From the NCBI RefSeq assembly GCF_008831285.2, contig NC_045141.1, positions 11,520,106-11,584,105 of the forward strand: 64,000 nucleotides of DNA. Reading direction: 5' to 3'. Of the stretch, positions 46,784-58,479 are shown piece by piece (position 1 is the first letter of the stretch; every line of letters starts with the position of its first letter). Under the pieces are notes generated by a model. That model was not told the DNA's origin. It searched no databases and saw only the letters and a program-made list of their open reading frames with translations. Made by a program: the position numbers and the translations under genes. Source of the DNA: Nymphaea colorata (Eukaryota; Streptophyta; Magnoliopsida; Nymphaeales; Nymphaeaceae).

Positions 46784-47366
46784 TTTGGCTTCCTGACATG
46801 AGATGATCTCCTCAAAACTACAGGAGAACTGATGCTTTTTAGGTTTTGATGGTTGCCGTTTTTGACATCTATTTCTTGTCCAAAGGAAGCTACTCCATCT
46901 ACCATTATCTATGTCACATGGGTACAGGTGTGTGTTCGAGTACAGGTATGGGCCAAGTTAAAAAAATTATAGGTACGGAGGTATGGCCATTCATATATAC
47001 TTATATGTATAATAATAAGATTTAACTTCATTACTTATTCATGAAAATATATTACTTGAAAAAAGATACTAAAATATATACAAAAGGCACAAAAATACTA
47101 AAATATACCTTAAAACAAAATTAAGGCTGCTGTGTATATGTCCACAGCAGTTCCCGTGTCGGTGACACCTTTTTTGCAGCACAAAGGGTTGATGTCACAA
47201 GGATTCGAAACAAAAAACCAACCACTTACTAGCCCGCCCCGACCATTGCACCTATCCCCTTCAAGACGGTTTCCATTATCTTGTTGATTCTTCATGGGAC
47301 TCTAGGTCGTTTTCTAACAGTTTGTAATGGCGCTCAACTTTAAGTTAAAGATGCATTAAGTAAAGT
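46781..47366. other. non-coding AT-rich sequence
   Basis: A gtacaggtgtgtgttcgagt segment (46920-46955) is related in inverted orientation to gtacccgtacccacacccat (46312-46332), a pattern common at the ends of plant transposons. No gene is seen. Confidence 0.4.
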
Positions 47367-47830
47367 AAGGATGTCAATAAATCTAATTTCGATCTCATAT
47401 CCAACCAAACGGGTTCGAAAAAAATAGATATAGAAAAAATTCAATAGGCGATTAAAAAATCAGATTAAATTTAGATATAAAAAATGACACCCCATTGGAT
47501 TCCGATTCAAATTAAAAATTTATATAAATATTTACTTGGACTGGGATTCAGATTTAGAGCGGATTTAGTTTTAACTAAGCATCCTATATCCTTTACTGTC
47601 CTTATTTGAAAGTCGGTTCTTAAACATATGGTAATTTATTTCAAGTTCAGTTTAAAATTCATATTCAAATTCAGATGTGAATAGAAACATTGGATTTTGG
47701 ATCAGATTCGAATTGTGAGAATCGGATTTGGATTTGAGTATAACTTTTCTTAATCAATACATATAAATTTGAATATTTGAATATCCAAAAACACAGATAT
47801 GGTTAAGAGTACATCTGACTTAAATCCAAC
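47367..47830. mobile_element. hAT-like MITE of the ggatgtcaa family, copy 3
   Basis: Begins aaggatgtcaataa and then follows the same order of words as the copies at 23531 and 26865 (attggattccgattcaaat-like, ttcagtttaaaattcatatt, ttggattttggatcagat, ggttaagagtacatctga). The right terminus is missing; a TA-rich minisatellite begins there. Confidence 0.5.
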
Positions 47831-47835
47831 CAATA

Positions 47836-47909
47836 TGTATATATATATATATATATGTATACATATATATATATATATATATGTATACATATATATATAT
47901 ATATATATG

Positions 47910-47953
<44 letters not shown>

Positions 47954-47955
47954 AT
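47836..47955. repeat. TA-rich minisatellite with 26 bp palindromic unit
   Basis: TA runs punctuated by gtatac at 47857, 47883 and 47909, a regular 26 bp spacing. Each unit is self-complementary, so the block can fold into hairpins or cruciforms. Confidence 0.85.
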
Positions 47956-48754
47956 CGATTTGGCTATACCTGTGACTCCAACAAGAGTACATCTCATGTA
48001 GTCATTTGATTCCTTACTTAATTTTGAAACGGAAAGCGTGTATATATACAATTGATTGATTGATCTCATGAGTTTTCAAGACTGACCCAAAATTACCAAT
48101 CAAAACTGATATGCCACAGTTATTTTTGGAATGAAAGACCGGATCCTATCCCCCCAGCAGCTTTCGATTGGAACAGATACGCTACAAGGAAATTGCAATT
48201 TACAGTGGGTGCCCTTTGCAAAAAAATACAGAAATTATGTAACGGGCGTCCAGGAAAACTTGCTGAACTTTACCAACAGAGGTTCTACTTATGTGCAGCT
48301 TTTGATTTTGCCGTCTAATGTCTTTTGGACTCACCTTGGGAAAGGAAGAAGGGAGAAAATCATCCGTCTTGGTACTATAGAATATCAGCCTTAATGGGAA
48401 CTCTAGGTTAAGTTCTCTGCTGTTTTTTTTTTTTTTTCTACAAAAGCAGTCGAACTTAAAGAGCTAAAATTTCGCGTATGCTTCGAGTAAAGACTACAGC
48501 AAGTACACTAGCCTGAGATGCTCACTCTTTGTCGACGGACATTGGGACTCTAAAGTCTGCGTCCAATATTTTATTTTTCCGTAGAAGAATCGGATACCTA
48601 TGTACTTTGGAGCATTCCATATTGACTCTGCAATGCAAAAACAATGAGCTGCGGTTTGCAGAGTACTTTTATGTTGGCTAACGCAAATAAAAAGGAGCAG
48701 CAGGCTCGGAGCCCACTATTGGTTTAATTTTATGGGGTTCTGTAACTTCTGTTT
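47956..48754. other. unassigned sequence
   Basis: An 87-codon plus frame (48131-48394) shows no motif that I recognise. There is a T run at 48423-48437. No other signal. Confidence 0.35.
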
Positions 48755-49420
48755 GTTATTTTTTAGAAAATTTTCCTTCTTTTGGAGAGTGGGAGGATTC
48801 ATTCCACGGTTGGGGCGAGAGCGGAAGCTCTCCTCTTGTCTTGCCCAGAGTCGAGAACCATGTTAGTACCTAGTGGCAAGATGTACACCTGTTCCAACTT
48901 GCACCTGGGATCCACCCCCCTTATGGTGAACATAAAACCCCGCGAGTCTAACTGCATAACGTACCTCGAATTCGAACTGTGCCATCCAGGTTATTTTTTA
49001 GAAAATTTTCCTTCTTTTGGAGAGTGGGAGGATTCATTCCGCTGTTGGGGCGAGAGCCGAAGCTCTCCTCTTTTTTTGTCCACAAGGTCTAAAACCATGT
49101 TAGTACCTAATGGTGAGATGTCTACCAGTTGTAACTTGCACCTAGGATTCCCCCAGGGGTGGCGGGAAGGGAGGCCCACATTGGCCCTGGCCCCACCTCA
49201 AAAAACTTTTTTTAAAAAATTTACATGTAAATTTTAAAAAAATTTGCTACTCCTGCATAAAAGTTTTGAAAAATGATATTTCAGCTCGTGTCAAAATTTA
49301 GAAACTTTAATTTGGCCTACCTCATGAAATTTTTTTGGCTCCGCCCCTGAATCCATGAGTCAAACTTGCATAACATACGTCGAGTTCTAATTGTGCCCTA
49401 GAGGTGAAAATTTCCCATTC
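48755..49420 (+). repeat. 235 bp tandem duplication, second copy carrying an insert
   Basis: Copy 1 is 48755-48989; copy 2 starts at 48990 with the same gttattttttagaaaatttt and follows through gaggattcattcc, agctctcctc, aaccatgttagtacctag and aacttgcacct. Copy 2 is interrupted by a ~196 bp MITE-like element (49154-49349), after which the duplication resumes (cttgcataacatacgtcgag). About 20 bases present in copy 1 are missing at the insertion point. Confidence 0.8.
49154..49349. mobile_element. MITE/SINE-like element with cggagcc-type ends
   Basis: Left end caggggtggcggga and right end tggctccgcccctg are imperfect inverted repeats. It is absent from the other copy of the tandem duplication, which supports it being an insertion. 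The interior is AT-rich and non-coding. Confidence 0.5.
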
Positions 49421-50762
49421 AAAAGCAACTTTTGCCTTCCAAAATTAAAGTTTTAGAGCCCACTCACTGTCTTTTCTCTTTTCTAGACCATTAAATCTTT
49501 CATTTAAAGAACCCTTCTTTAAAGGGCATTTGCTGGGTGAAAGGAAAAAAAGCACATTGGTATGTACTTGCTTGGCAGAGTTTTATCTTTGTTGACCGTC
49601 GGCCCATCACATACACCTTTAAAATGGACCATCTATCAATAATAATTAAAGAAGAGGAAAACAATTTCTATTATTTCTGACATGGGCCATAGAACTTTGG
49701 AAACTGTCAAAAAAGGCATATGACTGAGTTGATGAGAAACGAAGGACATGTTTATCGTTTGATTTGAATATTACCGAAGTTAACCGCTTCCTTCATCAGT
49801 GCATGGCTCAACCCTTTAAAAAGTGAGGAAGATAAAAAAGATTGTCCTTAATGGAAATATCTTCCATACTCGTCTTTAACTTTGATAGGCATGGACGCAT
49901 CCTTTGAGGTGATCTAAGATCTTAGTGTTTTAAGTTCAAGGATTTTAGAACCTTGATTTCTTTCAATGACCTGAACTTTCATGTTTGAAAGATGCAAGGA
50001 TTATACCATGAGACAAACTTTTCATCCTGAAATCCACACGTCTAAGTCAGAAAACCCCTCCCCCTCCTACTTGAGATACAAAAATTTAAGGCATAATCGT
50101 CACCTTAAAGAGATGACGCAGAAATAGCTCTTCTGCGGTTGTAAATAGTTATGCTTTGATGTATTCTTTGATTTATTTGTCTTCCTTGATCTTTGGTTGG
50201 AAATAAAAGTAGGAGGTATAGCCTCAAGCATGGAAACTGAAGGCATGATGGTCACCGTAATTCCAGTACTGTTCAATCTCAAGTTCACAATTTTGTTAGA
50301 ACCATAAATTTAAAGAATGTCTCTTTTTTAAATAAGCGATTGGATCTAAAATCCTGGAACCAAATGCCCCGCTTAAAGCTCTTAACTTGCAATATAGCTT
50401 TCCTCAGGAAAAGCCCCCACATCAGTCAAACGCCTTGCAACATTGCTTAATCTAAGTAAAGTACAGGCTCAGACTTTCCAACGGCTACTTTCCATTGATC
50501 CTTTCCTTTTGATCTGTTTGCTTATCTTCATTTGTTCAAGAAATTGCTATTTGGTGTTCCTTTCACCTTAGAAGCCGAGAATTCATTACACATGCAAGAT
50601 GCACATTTCAAGCATTATCCAGGTTTTCTAACTCGCCAAAAGAGAAAGGACTCAAGGGTATTGAAGGCCCAAGTGACGCACAGACAGAAGCCTCATAGAG
50701 CTCCGAACTACCAATACTGTTCCATAGGAAGATATGATATGCACAATCCAATAGACCATTGT
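49421..50762. other. unassigned intergenic sequence
   Basis: No gene or repeat recognised. The minus frame at 50100-50288 is short and without motif. Confidence 0.4.
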
Positions 50763-50802
50763 TTTGTGTGTGTGTGTGTGTATGTGTGTGCGTGTGTGTG
50801 TA
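50763..50802. repeat. GT microsatellite
   Basis: About 20 GT units with TAT and GC interruptions. The plus and minus frames ending in it (50532-50807, 50608-50820) are incidental. Confidence 0.9.
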
Positions 50803-53269
50803 TTTAAATGCTAATTTCAAGAATAAACGAGAGATAGAGAATCATCATGCAAGTAGGAGAAGGGATTAATTTAGCTTGTGAAACCAAAATGTAAAGCAAA
50901 AGTCTAGGTATATCTATTGATTCACCACAAAAATAATGGAATGAAGTTATTTTACAAGTACAAAATTTGTCATATTCAAATGTCAATAGTTTATAATAAT
51001 TAGCCCATTTGGGAAGGCTCATATGAATTTGGGTTCACTCTTGTGAACTCTTAATATGCATGCATAGATAACAAACCCTTTCTTTCTAGCAACATAAATT
51101 GTATAAAGTTTTTATGTTGACAAACCTACTAAACACAAATTGTGAATTGGCCTTAGAAGAAGACCAAGACATTTTTCATGATATACTTGGCCAATTACTT
51201 AGAGATGTAGAAGAACAAGCTGATAGTATCATTGATGCAGAATTGAAAAGTGAATCATATAATGTTCAACACATGCGGCTAATTGAAGAAAATGGTGGTA
51301 AATGTTTTGACTAAGACTGGTGTTAAAGGTAATTTCATTAACAATGCCATTGATACACAAGTGGGGAATGAAATGAGAATAATGAAGGTACTATAAGTAT
51401 ATGCAAGTTTACATGCATTTCATTTTACATGCATCATTTGAATACTAGTATACGTTTTTATATCTACCTACATTGTCATCTCATTAGCTTATACGAATGG
51501 TCATCGTTGATCTAACTTGTATTATTTCAATGCACAAATGGCATGTAGTGCACCAACCTGCCAAACATTTAGTTCAGATAGAACACAAGTGAATGATTTA
51601 GCAAGTATTTTTTCTATTTCCAATTCAGTCACATGTTTATGGGTCAATTTGCATATAATATTCAGGAATTTGATATCCAACCCTCAAATGTTCAAGGGTA
51701 CAGTGCATCTCATGCATTAGACACAATAAATTAACCAATTGACACAAAAATGTCCATCAAAATAAATGCTAGAACAGAACCTCTAGGGTTGAAGTTAAAA
51801 AGTTAAGTTCCTTGATAGGAAATATTGCATGAGATCCAAAGAAATCACCTTTCATATATAGGTTTTGGAAGGAATTGCCTGAGTTTATACAAAGTAAATT
51901 ATGAGATTGTATTTAGGTACCATTATCCTTTTTAATATTATATGAGAAGCAAATGCATAAGTATTTTATTTATACATTATGAATTTATGTTATAGGAATG
52001 GTATGTCATCAACAAGGATTCAAGAGGTTGGTTATGAATTAGTATAAAAAGTTGTATAGATGTTGGGAGTGTGAACTACAAGCAATATATTAGAAATATG
52101 ATATCATTAAACAATGCAAGCAATGTCATTCAAAAATAGTTCCTTAAGACCAATTTGAAGAACTAATGAGACATTTTGATAAACCGGCATTAGAGGTTTA
52201 TTTTCTAATACTCTTAATAAGGAACTGACAATGTACTTAACATGTCAGGAGGTAAGTTACTTTTTGATAATTGTAAGCCCAAATAAAGAAAAATGTTCAG
52301 AATCATGCTAACTTCAACATCATCATAAAACTAGCACCAAAAGTTCTGCATGATTTTGAGTAAAGCTATAAGGTTACGTAAGTTTCTAGTTTGCCCTCTT
52401 TGATTGATTTATATTACAAATATATGGAATGAATAATATATGTTGCTCAATTGACCACCTTGTATATAGTTTCCACATGGACAACCGAACCATCTCTACA
52501 GAATTTTGCATAATCACTCACATATCTTGTAATGCAATAATTCACTATCTTGTATTAACATAAATACTTGTCCATGTAATATCAGCGATACATCCTGATA
52601 TAGAGAACTTTTGCTCTCACTAATATAATATGTATATGTATGTGCAATTATATTTATTTTACTTACTAGAATGACATATCAATGCACCATCATGTACTGA
52701 TTTTCACTCTCAAGGTGTTGGTGAAGATATAAGTGGATGAGTATACAAACTGAGTGGGTGTGGAATCTTTTGAAAAATGAACCAACATACTAGGAGCTCA
52801 TGTCCTTAAATGCAACTTTAAAGGAAGAACTTAATGAATGGAGGGGAGAAATGAATCCAATGAACTATAAATTAGATTATGCAACAAAAACTTGCTAGGT
52901 TAACCAATAAAAGTGTTCACATTAGTCACCTTTTGAGAACGAAGGCAGGTACTGACACATTTGTTGGGTCAGCTGGTTAGCTATGAAGTAATACTTTCAT
53001 ACTATCTTTTATATTATTTTAATATATTAAATTACTTAAGAGATGTTCAAAAGTTGTTCATAATGGAGTAACAGCTTATTATAAATATTATACCTAATTA
53101 ATTGATGGAGCTTATTTAGGTATTTTATGCATTTTATAGCATTTAATGAATAGGAATGATGTCAATGTTTTGGACCAATTCATGTTTGATACAATTAATT
53201 TATTGAAGATTTTGGAATTTTTGGACATGTTAAACTATGACATTGCAATGTCTCACAATTTTGAAATCT

Positions 53270-53273
<4 letters not shown>
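50803..53273. other. AT-rich sequence with one unassigned short frame
   Basis: A plus frame at 51099-51314 includes an acidic stretch LALEEDQDIFHDILGQLLRD followed by VEEQADSIID that reads like real protein, but the family is not recognised and no exon partner is evident. The rest is AT-rich with stops in all frames. It might be the decayed left half of the CACTA-like element that ends at 53333, or unrelated. Confidence 0.35.

Positions 53274-53308
<35 letters not shown>
53274..53308. repeat. CT microsatellite
   Basis: About 17 CT units just left of the CACTA-like terminus. Confidence 0.95.
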
Positions 53309-53309
<1 letters not shown>

Positions 53310-53332
53310 TTTGTCTCCCTTTTTGCTTCTCT

Positions 53333-53760
53333 CATTACAAAAAATGTATGATTTACTAATGGTATAGAAACATCAGTAAAAAATAGTGAAACGGTCAATC
53401 ATGATATTACTAAAGATAGAGACCATCCATCAGTATAGATGGCGTCATTGAAGCTTTCACTAATGGACATGTTCGTTAGAAAAAGCACCTATTTACTAAA
53501 GATATCCTTTCATCAGTAAACTCCAAATCTTTACTGAAAACAGAGGGCTTCCAATAAATGTTGACCTTAAACAGACAACTTATTCTCGTCATTAAAATTC
53601 AAAGCTTTACTGACAAAATTAACCTACAATAAATGTTAAATGTTTATTGACGGCATTACGTTGTCAATATAAACGAACAAGTTTTTTCTGTAAGTAATGA
53701 CTCTTTACTGTTGACGGTCTTTTCTAGTCAATAAAATTGCATAATATTTTTTAATATTAT
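53333..53760. mobile_element. CACTA-like terminus with subterminal repeats
   Basis: Begins cattacaaaaaatg, one or two changes from the canonical CACTACAAGAAA start. It is followed by many direct and inverted words such as catcagtaaa, ctttactga, ttgacggt and gtcaataaa, the dense subterminal repeat pattern of CACTA elements. An inverted-like ttttttctgtaagtaatg lies at about 53681. The transposase-like gene to the right lies on the minus strand, consistent with one CACTA element reaching to about 56200. Confidence 0.5.
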
Positions 53761-53967
53761 ATTATATTCTGTTAAACCTATTTAATGGGAATACAAAAAT
53801 AGACCCTACAATAAATGTATAAGAAATGATAGTTGCAATTTAGAAAGAAAAGTTCTATTAAAGCTTGTATTGTGTTCATTCACAATGAAAGCCAACAAAT
53901 TGTTGGTAATTTTAATCCATCTTTTACATTAAGACGGTACAAGTACATGACCTTGAATATATGAGAA

Positions 53968-55190
53968 TTAGTACATAAATTGAGCCTTCAGCTTTGGTTT
54001 GCACGCATCAATGAGAGAAATCAAGAGATGTGGGTAAACATGCATAAAAGAAGTAAAATATGTTATAAGAAATAAAGGAGACAGTTGAACATATATTATA
54101 TTCAAAATATTAACTGAATGATTCGGCATGCGAAACCATAATTTGATTGATACGATCTTCCAGACCCTTGCACATTTAGCCTGTAGTTCAGGGACCTTCG
54201 CACATGTTGCCTCGAGCTTAGGTACTCGAGCATTTTTCGTTGAGGTCATCATATCATGTGCATTTTTCTTCAAGCACAACTAGCTTTCTTTTAATTTAAT
54301 GCATTGTTATTTTAATGATGCATTTTGTTCCTCGAGTTGACTCTTGCTTGTGCTTCCAATATACAACTGTGAAGGTTTGACACCTAAAATTTCTATTACA
54401 TGTATCCGACTATGGCTATCTTCTCCCATCACTTGGAATAGCACATCTTTGCTGCCATGTAAATCAAATGCTTCATTGAGCAAAATAGCCATCATTTCCT
54501 TTAGCTTTTCTTAATGCATTTACATGTAAACAAGATTAATATACAACAACATATCTTCCCATGTATGAAAAAAAAATAGATACAATCACTTATTATACAA
54601 TTGGTGGTTTCGGGGTTTAGAGCAGTTTGCATTAGTGCTACTTCAAGTAGCAATAAAAACTTCTGTACATGAAGGCTCTGGTCCATCATCTCTAAAATGT
54701 AGAAGCTAATGTATCAAGTTATCTAGTTAACAAATGTATAGTTCAATATTATCCAATAAAAATATAAACTCAAATCAATGTCAAATTATGTTTCACCTTC
54801 TTTGCTTTAAATCATGCCAAACCCTGTGTACTTGTGGTGTGTCCGTACTTCAATTGTGCATTTTTTGTGTATTTTTTTCATTTACTTCCTATAAATCATT
54901 ACATCATATATGTTATTACAGAAATTAATAATACCATGAAAAATATAAATAATTTCTACCGAATTTATAGAATGCATACTTTTTGCTCCTCATCATCAAA
55001 ATGCTTCATCACAGATTCCAATTGATCATCTGCATTCTCGTACACGCCAAGTTGCGCTTTATGAGCTTCAAAAGTTTCAAATCATTTATGTACTTTCCGC
55101 AGTTCATACCTCCACAATCTAAAGGGGCGTGCATATTTCCTGTAATGCCCAGTTGTGTATGGCAGACTTATGCTTGTTAAGAATGTCAAT
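53968..55190 (-). pseudogene. Transposase_24 (Ptta/En/Spm)-like gene remnant
   Basis: Minus-strand pieces, right to left: 55180-55000 with TGHYRKYARPFRLWRYELRK, a stop, FETFEAHKAQLGVYENADDQ and ESVMKHFDDEE; 54690-54501 with a short acidic frame; 54495-54307 with AFDLHGSKDVLFQVMGEDSH and EILGVKPSQLY; then 54279-53968 with a heptad-like charged segment NARVPKLEATCAKVPELQAK. This order (a VF-x-x-H-K-type segment, the G-(R/x)-(V/I)-x-G-x-G-V-x-PSQ-like segment, then a coiled coil) is that of the plant transposase family PF03004. Introns and stops are not resolved and it is probably dead. Confidence 0.5.
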
Positions 55191-55645
55191 TTCTCCTGTT
55201 TTTAAACATACAGAATTAGGTAGTAACTGTGAACAAATAGCATGTAGCATTGAATCTTTCAAGTTTAAGAAGATAATATTAATAACTTGCACACATTCTC
55301 AAAAATCTACTTTAAATAAATTTGGCACTTTTGACCACTTGTGAAAAATCAATGGTGTACATTTTGGTCCGCGTGCCAACGTTTCAATATAAGTTGTCAA
55401 AAATTATGCTTCTCTACTGATTGCCTGTCCAAGCATGTTTACACATAGATTATGTATATGCCGATGTATCAAATTTGCAATGCCAAGAGCTCGTGTCCAT
55501 CCTTGTGTGTTTCTTGGCAGAGGTACTGCAAACAAGTGAATATATGTATGAAAGTCAGTGAATATGATATAACGTATCAAGTACCTTCTAAAACCTAAAA
55601 TTTTTGTACTTAACACATGGACAGCTCATTCGTCCATTGATAATA
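55191..55645. other. probable transposase upstream region, unassigned
   Basis: The minus frame 55404-55616 contains VPLPRNTQGWTRALGIANLI, which could be an N-terminal exon of the transposase-like gene, but I could not confirm a domain. Confidence 0.35.
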
Positions 55646-55800
55646 GTACTATTAGCAGTTGCAAAATCAAAAAAATTGTTTCACACTGTTCAAATGTTCT
55701 ACACTATCTCTTTATTTCATGATCCAACTTTGATCTTTCATATTATTACTGCTTCAATCTAAATAATCAAACACAAAAACATCAACAGAAGCTCACAGTC

Positions 55801-55848
<48 letters not shown>

Positions 55849-56050
55849 CTTTCTTACTAATAAGTCTCAACTTGGGTGAGTCACCCTGCAATAACCAAAG
55901 CAACTCGATAGCACTGTTAGCAGTCGCAAATCAAAAAAATTGTTTCACACTGTTCAAATATTCTACACTATCTCTTGATCTTTCATATTATTAGTGCTTC
56001 AATCTAAATAATCAAACACAAAAACATCAATGGAAGCTCACAGTTAAATG

Positions 56051-56087
<37 letters not shown>

Positions 56088-56170
56088 GATGTATGTATGT
56101 ATGTATGCTTTCTTACTAATAAGTCTCAACTTGGGTGAGTCACCCTGCAATAACCAAAGCAACTCAATCA
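55646..56170. repeat. 265 bp tandem duplication with TA tracts
   Basis: Copy 1 (55646-55910) and copy 2 (55911-56170) share ttagcagt, gtttcacactgttcaaat, ttctacactatctc, atctaaataatcaaacacaa, a TA tract, then ctttcttactaataagtctc and gggtgagtcaccctgcaata, nearly identical. Copy 1 has about 20 extra bases. Copy 2 has a GTAT run (56083-56108) after its TA tract. Confidence 0.9.
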
Positions 56171-56219
56171 AGTTAAGGCTCACCTTCAAGTTGCTTTTCT
56201 TCCATACATCCACAACTCA

Positions 56220-56544
56220 TAGGATGGAGATCATAGGGAGAGGAAGATGGCTGTGATTGTTCATATATAATTGCAAGCATATGACAACCTTTTAATTTGT
56301 GATTTTCCTAATAAGGGACATTTCATGAAAACTAAATAATAAGGGTCTGAAATGAATCCTTTTAAGAACTGTTACGATGAGATAGAAAGAGCCAAAATAA
56401 TTATTGATTAACGTACCCCTAATCTTCTTTAAAAGAGACTAGGGTTGGTGGTACATACTTTACAAAAAAGGTCCAACAACTATAAGAAAATATTTAAACA
56501 CTTCCCTCTCTAACTTTGTAATATTTCATAAATGCTCTTTAACA
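56220..56544 (-). mobile_element. copia-2 3' LTR (left limit uncertain)
   Basis: On the minus strand the LTR would start TGTTAAAGAGCAT at 56544, directly after a good polypurine tract (cttgagggagag, complement of 56545-56556). The far end is not fixed because no matching 5' LTR was found to the right of gag. Confidence 0.55.
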
Positions 56545-56563
56545 CTCTCCCTCAAGCTAGAGC

Positions 56564-56956
56564 CTATATATCAATCATGCTCAGCTTTTTATAACATCTC
56601 AGGAAATCACCTATGAGAAGAGTCTTGGTGAGGATATCAGCTGCCTGATCTTTTGAGGAGACACGAATAGTGCTAACAATTCCTTCTTGAATTAGGTCTC
56701 GAATATAGTGGTAATCCACTTCAATGTGTTTAGTCTTCTCATAGAAGACAAGATTGTTACCAATATATGTAGTTGCCTTGTTGTCACAATACATCTTCAT
56801 TGAGAGATTCATTAAACCACTGAACTCTAAAAGTAGTGATCTAATCCATGACATTTCAATTGTATCTTGAGTCATAGCCCTATATTCCGACTCAGCACTA
56901 GGTCGAGCCACCACATTATGCTTTTTGCTCTTCCAATAAATAAGATTACCTCCCAC
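56564..56956 (-). pseudogene. copia-2 RNase H
   Basis: A 130-codon minus frame: NLIYWKSKKHNVVARPSAES (catalytic-region S-K-K-Q/H-x-V-x-A-x-S-x-A-E-x-E-Y), MYCDNKATTYIGNNLVFYEK, TKHIEVDYHYIRDLIQEG and AADILTKTL, the usual copia RNase H sequence with DN and TKHI motifs. It ends close to the polypurine tract. Intact over this stretch, but not joined in frame to RT. Confidence 0.9.
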
Positions 56957-57317
56957 AAAGACAAAAACCTGCAGTAGACTTCATGTCATCTGCAGACCTG
57001 GCATAATTAGCATCACTATACGCTTTGATGTCAACACATTCTCCCTTTTTTAACCATAGCCCCTTTTTTGAGGGTGATTTCAAGTACCTGACAATCATTA
57101 GGGCAGCATCCTAGTGAACCTTCTAGGGTTTTTCCATGAACTAGCTTAACTTATTCACGGCAAAGCTAATGTCTGGGTGAGTGATAGTCAAATATAACAG
57201 TTTCCCTATCAGAGGTCTATAAGATCTAGAGCCAAACGGCTCTGAGTCATCATCATGTATATGAATGCAGGGATTCATGGGAAGTGTGGCAGGTTTAGCC
57301 CCCAATAGTCATGTTTT

Positions 57318-57987
57318 CTATAGAAGATCAAGAACATATTTCCTTTGAGACACTACAACTCTTTTATTACTACGAGCCACCTCAATACCAAGAAAATAAC
57401 GGAGTTGTTCAAGGTCTTTTGTAACAAAGTGTTGCTTTAAAAACTCCTTTGTTTGAGCTATCTCTTTATCATTCTCCCCGATAATAACAATATCATCCAC
57501 GTAGACAATCAATATCACCATACCCGATGAGCCTCGCTTGAAAAAAAATGAGTGATCAAGCTGGGATCGGCGAAATCCACACTTAGATAACACCTCAGTA
57601 AGCTTCTGGAACCATGCACGAGGACTCTCTTTAAGTCCATAAATTGCCCTCTTTAATTTGCATACCTTGAAACACTCCCCCTGTCGCTCAAAACTAGGTG
57701 GTTGCTGCATATAGACAGTTTCAAAAAGGTCTCCATACAAAAAGGATCTTACTGGATAGCAAGAGATATAATCAATCGAATAGTGCTCAACCAAGCCACA
57801 AGCGAAAATGTCTCAAAGAAGTCAACACCATAAGTTTGAGTATACCCTTTTGTGACAAGACGTGCCTTGAACCTTTCAACTGAACCATTAGAATGATACT
57901 TGATGGTAAAAGCTCATCTTGATCCAACCACGTCACAGTGGATCGAGGGATCCACCAAATCCCAAGTCTCCCAAGAAATAAGAGCAT
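57318..57987 (-). pseudogene. copia-2 reverse transcriptase
   Basis: The main frame 57794-57318 contains GDLFETVYMQQPPSFERQGE, CKLKRAIYGLKESPRAWFQK, the catalytic YVDD (57492-57503) within VILIVYVDDIVIIGE, and LRYFLGIEVARSNKRVVVSQ. The frame 57987-57787 just upstream covers the preceding part in another register (a frameshift). YVDD is preserved. Confidence 0.9.
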
Positions 57988-58479
57988 CCATTTCCTCCTA
58001 TATGACTAGTCACCAACGTGGATCTAACAGGGCTTGATGGTGAGAAGATGGGATAACATGACTAGATAGAGCTTGATCAAACTGCACCAAACTTGTACTC
58101 AGACAGTCAGAGAATGAGAAATAGGATGTAGTGTGCATTGTTGCTTGCCCTTGCGAATGGCAATAGGTAGATCTGTTGTAGAATGGTCCTCATTTAAACC
58201 TGAGTCAGTCTTATCAGTGGAGCTTATCTCTTGAGACGATGCTGGTGGACGATTGAGAAAGGGACCAAGATGACAAGTATAAACCAATTGAGGGTCAAGG
58301 AAACGTTCATGTGACCTATGTTGAGATGGTGGAAATGACTCAAGTGACACTGGTGAAATAGGAAGAGGTACAAGTACATGCATCTTAGATGGAGAGAGAC
58401 TTGATGGGAAAAAATAAGGACGAGACTCAAGAAGGTAACATCCGCACTGATAATGTCTTTTTTAGTCAAGGGATCAAAG

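Noticed and set aside
47750-48069. Tyr-Ile repeat minus frames
   Set aside because: Translations of the TA minisatellite.
48782-49237. 151-codon plus frame with an internal protein repeat
   Set aside because: The repeat in the peptide is simply the 235 bp DNA tandem duplication, and the frame ends in an inserted MITE-like element. No family motif.
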